The notes under the pieces: model-generated
The model's input: the letters and a program-made list of their open reading frames with translations, nothing else
Database searches by the model: none
What the model was told of the DNA's origin: nothing
Source of the DNA: GCA-2861595 sp035526335
GTDB taxonomy: Bacteria; Actinomycetota; Acidimicrobiia; Acidimicrobiales; GCA-2861595
Direction: 5' to 3'
DNA: 64,000 nucleotides
Assembly: GCA_035526335.1 (NCBI GenBank)
Contig: DATLCN010000017.1
Span: 4,956 to 68,955 of the forward strand
Shown: positions 60,305 to 64,000 of the stretch, in pieces
How the letters are laid out: each line of letters starts with the position of its first letter
Position numbering within the stretch: position 1 is the stretch's first letter
Program-made: the position numbers and the translations under genes

Positions 60305-60564
60305 ATTCCCACCGATGGTACCCGTCGGGAGGCGCCGAGGATCGTAGCCAGAATCTCTTCCGGACGGCCGGTACGATCGCCTGCTGACAGAGACGATGAT
60401 TGCCGTCGGAACTGCCCGCGCCCTCCAGGGTGACGGGCCTGGGATGGGAGGCATTTGGCCGAACGGGCGGAGGCGGTAGCCGAGCTCGACGAGAATCCGC
60501 CGCCCGTCGGCGAGTAACCGCCGCTCGCTCAAGTTCCCGGCAGCTGTTGCCGATCCCCGGTCTC

Positions 60565-61056
60565 ATGACCAGATTTCGAACCCTCGCCGTAGCCGCACTC
60601 GTCCTTCTCCTCAGCATCGGTACCGCCGGGCCCAGCCTGGCCAAGGCCGGTGAGGAGAGAGGCGGTACCAGTTCCAGCCAGGAGGTGCGCGCGCAGAAGG
60701 CCGGCGCCGAGGCAAGGGCGGCGGCCAAGGCCCGCAGGGCCGAGGCTCAGGCCCGGCGCAAGGCCCGTTTCGTGGCGGTGGGAATCGTCTCGGCAGTCTC
60801 CGGTGACAGCATCTCGCTGGTCGTCAAGGGTGGCCAGCCGCGGGAGCTTCGCCGCACGACCCGCACCATCCTCGTCTCCGGTGCCGACATCCGACGGAAC
60901 GGCAAGGTTGCCGTGGTGAGCGACATCGAGGTCGGGGATCACGCCATGGTCAAGGGCGTCCGGGCCGCCGACACCTTCACCGCGAAGAAGGTGCGGGCAC
61001 ACTCCCGTGAGGAAAAGCCGGTGACGCCGGCGTCCACGCCCACCAGCAACCCGTAG
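60565..61056 (+). CDS. Secreted DUF5666-like protein, 163 aa
   Basis: A signal peptide (TLAVAALVLLLSIGTAGPSLAKA), then an Ala/Arg/Glu/Lys-rich helix (about 35-65), then a beta-barrel-like domain resembling DUF5666: VAVGIVSAVSGDSISLVV, TRTILVSGADI, VGDHAMVKGVRAADTFTAKKV. The function is unknown. ATG 60565 is chosen because it begins the signal peptide; the frame is open upstream but no start there makes sense. The 260 bp upstream, shared with the divergent MoxR operon, show no gene. Confidence 0.75.
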   Translation: MTRFRTLAVAALVLLLSIGTAGPSLAKAGEERGGTSSSQEVRAQKAGAEARAAAKARRAEAQARRKARFVAVGIVSAVSGDSISLVVKGGQPRELRRTTRTILVSGADIRRNGKVAVVSDIEVGDHAMVKGVRAADTFTAKKVRAHSREEKPVTPASTPTSNP

Positions 61057-61138
61057 AGAGGCCAGCTGTTCACCAAGACGACCTTGCCGCCCCCTACGAT
61101 CGCCGGTGTGGTGGGGCCGCCCACGGCGGGTGCCACCC

Positions 61139-61145
61139 GGAGGGG
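61139..61145 (+). promoter_or_regulatory. Ribosome site GGAGGGG for the LLM gene
   Basis: GGAGGGGAGAG sits 9 nt before GTG 61155 and fixes that start. Confidence 0.55.
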
Positions 61146-61154
61146 AGAGCAACG

Positions 61155-62033
61155 GTGCGCGTCGCCATCCACAACATCCGCTACGACTTTCCGGGTGGTG
61201 CGCGGTCGATCGCCCCGACCCTGGCGGCGACGGCTCGGGCGGCGGAGGACGCGGGGGTCGCCGGCTTCACGCTGATGGACCACTGGTTCCAGATGGACCA
61301 GATGGCCCCGGCCAGCGACCCGATGATGGAGGGCTACACCACGCTCGGGTTCCTGGCCGCTTCTACCGAATCCATGAGCCTGTCGCTGCTCGTTACCGGG
61401 GTCATGTACCGGCATCCCGGCCTGCTGGCGAAGATCGTGGCCACCCTCGATGTCCTCTCCGGCGGCCGGGCCCAGCTCGGCATCGGCGCCGGCTGGTACG
61501 AACGGGAGCACCGGGCTCTCGGCGTTCCTTTCCCGCCCGTGGCCGAGCGCTTCGAGCGGCTGGAGGAGACCCTGTTGATCTGCCGGCAGATGTGGGGCGA
61601 CGACGACGGGCCCTTCGTCGGCCGCCACCACCAGCTGGCGGAGACGATCTGCTCGCCCCGGCCCCTGACCCGGCCCCACCCGCCGCTCCTCATCGGCGGC
61701 GGCGGCGAGCGAAAGACGCTGCGCCTGGTGGCCCGCTACGCGGATGCCTGCAACGTGTTCGCCTCCAGCCTCCAGGATGTGGCCCGCAAGTTCGACGTGC
61801 TCCGTGGCCACTGCGAGACCGAGGGCCGTGACCCCGCCACCGTGGCTCGCACGATCCTGTACGTGCGCGACCCGCTGGCCGACACCGACGCCTTCTTGTC
61901 GGAGATGGCCGAGTACAGCGCGCTCGGTGTCAGCCTGGTCGAGCTGATGCCGAACGGCGACCCCGTGGCCTTCGTCGAGCGGGTCGGAAAGGAGCTGGTC
62001 CCCCGCCTGGCGGACCTCGACGCACCGGGCTGA
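61155..62033 (+). CDS. LLM-class flavin/F420-dependent oxidoreductase
   Basis: A 292-residue TIM-barrel protein of the luciferase-like family. Visible: AARAAEDAGVAGFTLMDHW (N-terminal), LLVTGVMYRHPGLLAKIVATLDVLSGGRAQLGIGAGW in pieces (GRAQLGIGAGWYEREH is the hallmark), PPLLIGGGGERKTLRLVARYAD. Many actinobacterial members use F420 rather than FMN. The substrate is unknown. GTG 61155 has a strong ribosome site. It is followed closely by the frameshifted surface-protein gene. Confidence 0.9.
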   Translation: MRVAIHNIRYDFPGGARSIAPTLAATARAAEDAGVAGFTLMDHWFQMDQMAPASDPMMEGYTTLGFLAASTESMSLSLLVTGVMYRHPGLLAKIVATLDVLSGGRAQLGIGAGWYEREHRALGVPFPPVAERFERLEETLLICRQMWGDDDGPFVGRHHQLAETICSPRPLTRPHPPLLIGGGGERKTLRLVARYADACNVFASSLQDVARKFDVLRGHCETEGRDPATVARTILYVRDPLADTDAFLSEMAEYSALGVSLVELMPNGDPVAFVERVGKELVPRLADLDAPG

Positions 62034-62041
62034 GCTGCAGC

Positions 62042-63055
62042 TTGGCGGCCATCGCTCCTCGGGCGCTGTCAGAGTCGACGGGCCTCGTCCATCCTCACTG
62101 CGTGGTGGTGGGCAACCAGGCCGGCACCCTCGGAACCGGAAGGACCCCCCGTGGAACCTTCCACACTCACCACGGCGAGCATGAGCCGTGCTTCAACCCC
62201 CCTTGCACCAGCAACGTACGCCTCGACTACAGGCAGTACCTGCCCCTCCCCGGTCCGGTTCTGACCTTGACGGGCCCCGAGGCGGCCGCCACCAACTGTG
62301 ACCGGCCGGTGACCCTCACGGCCCGGCTCACCGTCACAGGCTGGCCGCAGCCGGATGTGCCAGTCACCTTCTCGATATCCGGCCCGGGCGCGGCAGCGCC
62401 GCCCACTGGTGCGGGCGTCACCGACAGCGGGGGGCGGACCAGGTTTCCTTTCACCGCCGCCCAGCCCCGTAACTACACCGTCACTGCAGCGGCCACCTAC
62501 GAGGGCGAGCAACGCTCGGCCACCCACACGGTGAAGTTCAGCGAGCGTCCAACTCTGAGCGTCAGGCTGGCCGGCCCTGCCACGGGGCAGACCGAGGAGC
62601 CACTCACCGTCACCGCGACGGTCAGCGACCCCTGCGGAGCCCTGCCCGGAGCCAAGGTCGAGTTCGAAGCAGCCAGTGCGAATCCCCCACCTGCTCCATG
62701 GATGGTGCCAGGACAGGCCAACCCAAGCAGGGGTGAGGCCATCAGCGATGCATTTGGCCGCGCCAGATTTGCCTTCACGGGCGACCGCGCCGGGGATTAC
62801 AACGTGATTGCCTCGACCAGCCTTCCAACCGGTACGCGGGCGGCGGCGACCCACAAGTTGGGCCTCGCCATCAACACCCTGAAGCGAGCGGACGCCCTCG
62901 ACTTGCCGCAGGGCGAGCGCTCCATCTCCAGAGCGCTCATGGACCCCGCCGGCGTCTACGCCTACTTCTTGAACACCACGGGCCTCACCAAAGTCCGCTT
63001 TCCACCTTCGAGCGGGTCGGCACCGTCGCCATCCCGAACTCCCGGCCGGCGGTGA
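62042..63055 (+). CDS. Surface protein with Ig-like domains, N-terminal segment
   Basis: This frame carries two bacterial Ig-like domains: one from about residue 72 (LTLTGPEAAATNCDRPVTLTARL, ending VTAAATYEG), the next from about 170 (TLSVRLAGPATGQTEEPLTVTATVSDPCG). It then begins a repeat ALMDPAGVYAYFLNT, and runs out of frame near 62995, ending in an unrelated tail at 63055. The start is doubtful: TTG 62042 has no signal peptide, although the domains are of exported type, so the true N-terminus may be lost or frameshifted. Together with the next two entries it is one gene. Confidence 0.6.
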   Translation: MAAIAPRALSESTGLVHPHCVVVGNQAGTLGTGRTPRGTFHTHHGEHEPCFNPPCTSNVRLDYRQYLPLPGPVLTLTGPEAAATNCDRPVTLTARLTVTGWPQPDVPVTFSISGPGAAAPPTGAGVTDSGGRTRFPFTAAQPRNYTVTAAATYEGEQRSATHTVKFSERPTLSVRLAGPATGQTEEPLTVTATVSDPCGALPGAKVEFEAASANPPPAPWMVPGQANPSRGEAISDAFGRARFAFTGDRAGDYNVIASTSLPTGTRAAATHKLGLAINTLKRADALDLPQGERSISRALMDPAGVYAYFLNTTGLTKVRFPPSSGSAPSPSRTPGRR

Positions 63056-63265
63056 TCGACGCCCCTGGTCGCTACGCCTACGTAACGGGTTTTGACGACC
63101 TCGGGCCCGCGGTGGCGATAGTCGACCTGGCCACTTTCGAGCAGGTGGGCACCATCGCCCTCGACCAAGACGACCTGGCAAGCTGGGGCTGGTTCGCGGC
63201 GGCGGTGATCGATCCCGCCGGCAACTTCGCCTACTTGGCTTTCGCGTTCCTAACAACCCGGCCGG
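63001..63265 (+). pseudogene. Out-of-frame middle section of the same surface protein
   Basis: In a different frame, from about 63001 the sequence reads STFERVGTVAIPNSR, PAVIDAPGRYAYVTGFDD, VDLATFEQVGTIAL and AAVIDPAGNFAYLAF. These are YVTN/propeller-like repeat units that continue the unit cut at 62995. The frame is shifted by -1 relative to both flanking segments, and it breaks near 63250. A one-base loss near 62995 and a one-base gain near 63250 would explain it. Confidence 0.6.
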
Positions 63266-64000
63266 GTTGTCAAGATCGACTTGCGAACCTTCCGTCGTGT
63301 GGGCGCAGTCACGCTCGCCTCTGGCCCAACGCGGGAGTTCGGTGAGAGCTTCACCGCTACGTCCGCACCACCGCTGGAGGAGAAGTTGTCCTCTGCCGTT
63401 ATCGATCCCGGCGACAACTACGCCTACTTCGGAACCAGGACCCGACCCGGAGTTGTCGTCAAGGTCGACCTGCGAAGGTTCGAGCGCGTCCACGCCATCA
63501 CACCTCCCGGCAGCGAGTTTCAGCTTGACTCCGCGGTGATCGACCCCGCCGGTGCCTACGCGTACTTCGGGACCACCAACCAGCTGCCGCGGGATTCTCT
63601 CACGGGCGAGCAACCTCCCGACAAGGTGGTCAAGGTCCAGCTCAAGCGCCCGCCCAGCCCGGCGCTGTCCGCCGACGCCGACACCTACGCCACCGACTAC
63701 GAGACCCCTCTCAGCGTGCCCGCCCCCGGCGTGCTCGACGGCGACGCCGACTCTGACAACGATCCCATCGTCGCCGTCCAGCCATCAGATCCCGCCGGCG
63801 GCTCCGTGGTGCTCAACGCCGACGGCAGCTTCACCTACACCCCCGATGCCCGCTTCGCCGGCACCGACACATTCACCTACACCGCCTCAGACGGCATGGG
63901 TTACTCGGCCCCGGCCACTGTGAGCATCGAGGTGGCCCCGCCGGTGGGCCTTCAGGCGATCTCGTACAACTACTACACCAACGTCAGTCTCTTCGGAGGC
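63254..64000 (+). CDS. Same surface protein, C-terminal segment, runs off the window
   Basis: The original frame resumes at 63254: VVKIDLRTFRRVGAVTL, AVIDPGDNYAYFGTRT, VVKVDLRRFERVHAI, AVIDPAGAYAYFGTTN, so at least five propeller-like units exist in all. Next comes a cadherin/VCBS-like Ig domain (GVLDGDADSDNDPIVAV, LNADGSFTYTPDARFAGTDTFTYT, ATVSIEVAPP) and the start of a further domain (ISYNYYTNVSLFGG) at the window edge. It is probably a large extracellular adhesin. The 3' end is outside the window. Confidence 0.65.

Noticed and set aside
1..64000. CRISPR arrays, tRNA or rRNA genes, integrases and transposases
   Set aside because: None recognised on either strand; the only tandem repeats are coding (49324-50031 and 52163-52198).

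Overview
The window is high-GC DNA that reads as the chromosome of an actinobacterium. Many genes start with GTG or TTG, and junctions are densely coupled (ATGA/GTGA overlaps). It carries an F420-type LLM oxidoreductase, an LAXTG-type sorting signal, and many genes whose only upstream signal is a TANNNT box 6-8 nt before the start codon, a leaderless arrangement. An Acidimicrobiia-like lineage would fit, but this is inference. No rRNA, tRNA, CRISPR array, integrase, transposase or prophage was seen. About 50 genes are supported.

1-6043 is the 3' part of a [NiFe]-hydrogenase maturation operon: the end of hypC, an unusual SIS-HypC fusion, a second SIS protein, then hypD, hypE and hypF. 6081-20023 is mostly housekeeping and signalling: an alpha/beta hydrolase, a 3Fe-4S-type ferredoxin, mobA, a GGDEF-EAL protein with a C-terminal receiver, a pyruvate kinase with a rewired cation site, a STAS protein, a membrane Rieske protein, a TrhA/hemolysin III protein, an ABC-F ATPase, an FKBP lipoprotein remnant, a trehalose-phosphate synthase and a lone receiver.

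20095-31113 is a coupled minus-strand operon, recC-recB-recD-DEAD-box helicase. 31297-43608 is an exopolysaccharide locus: two head-to-head tyrosine-kinase-like chain-length regulators, a Wzy-like polymerase/ligase, a flippase, a DUF4012 protein, two glycosyltransferases and an FkbM methyltransferase. 43757-52278 holds a CorA transporter, a three-domain adenylation-ACP-acyltransferase protein behind a strong promoter, a sortase-anchored ice-binding-like protein divergent from a small HTH regulator, a secreted six-repeat FG-GAP-like protein and an FTR1 iron permease.

52305-60304 is a minus-strand MoxR-DUF58-transglutaminase operon extended by an OmpA-domain protein and a large orphan membrane protein. 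The right end has a DUF5666-like secreted protein, an LLM oxidoreductase, and a large surface protein with Ig-like and propeller-like repeats that is interrupted by two compensating frameshifts and runs off the window.
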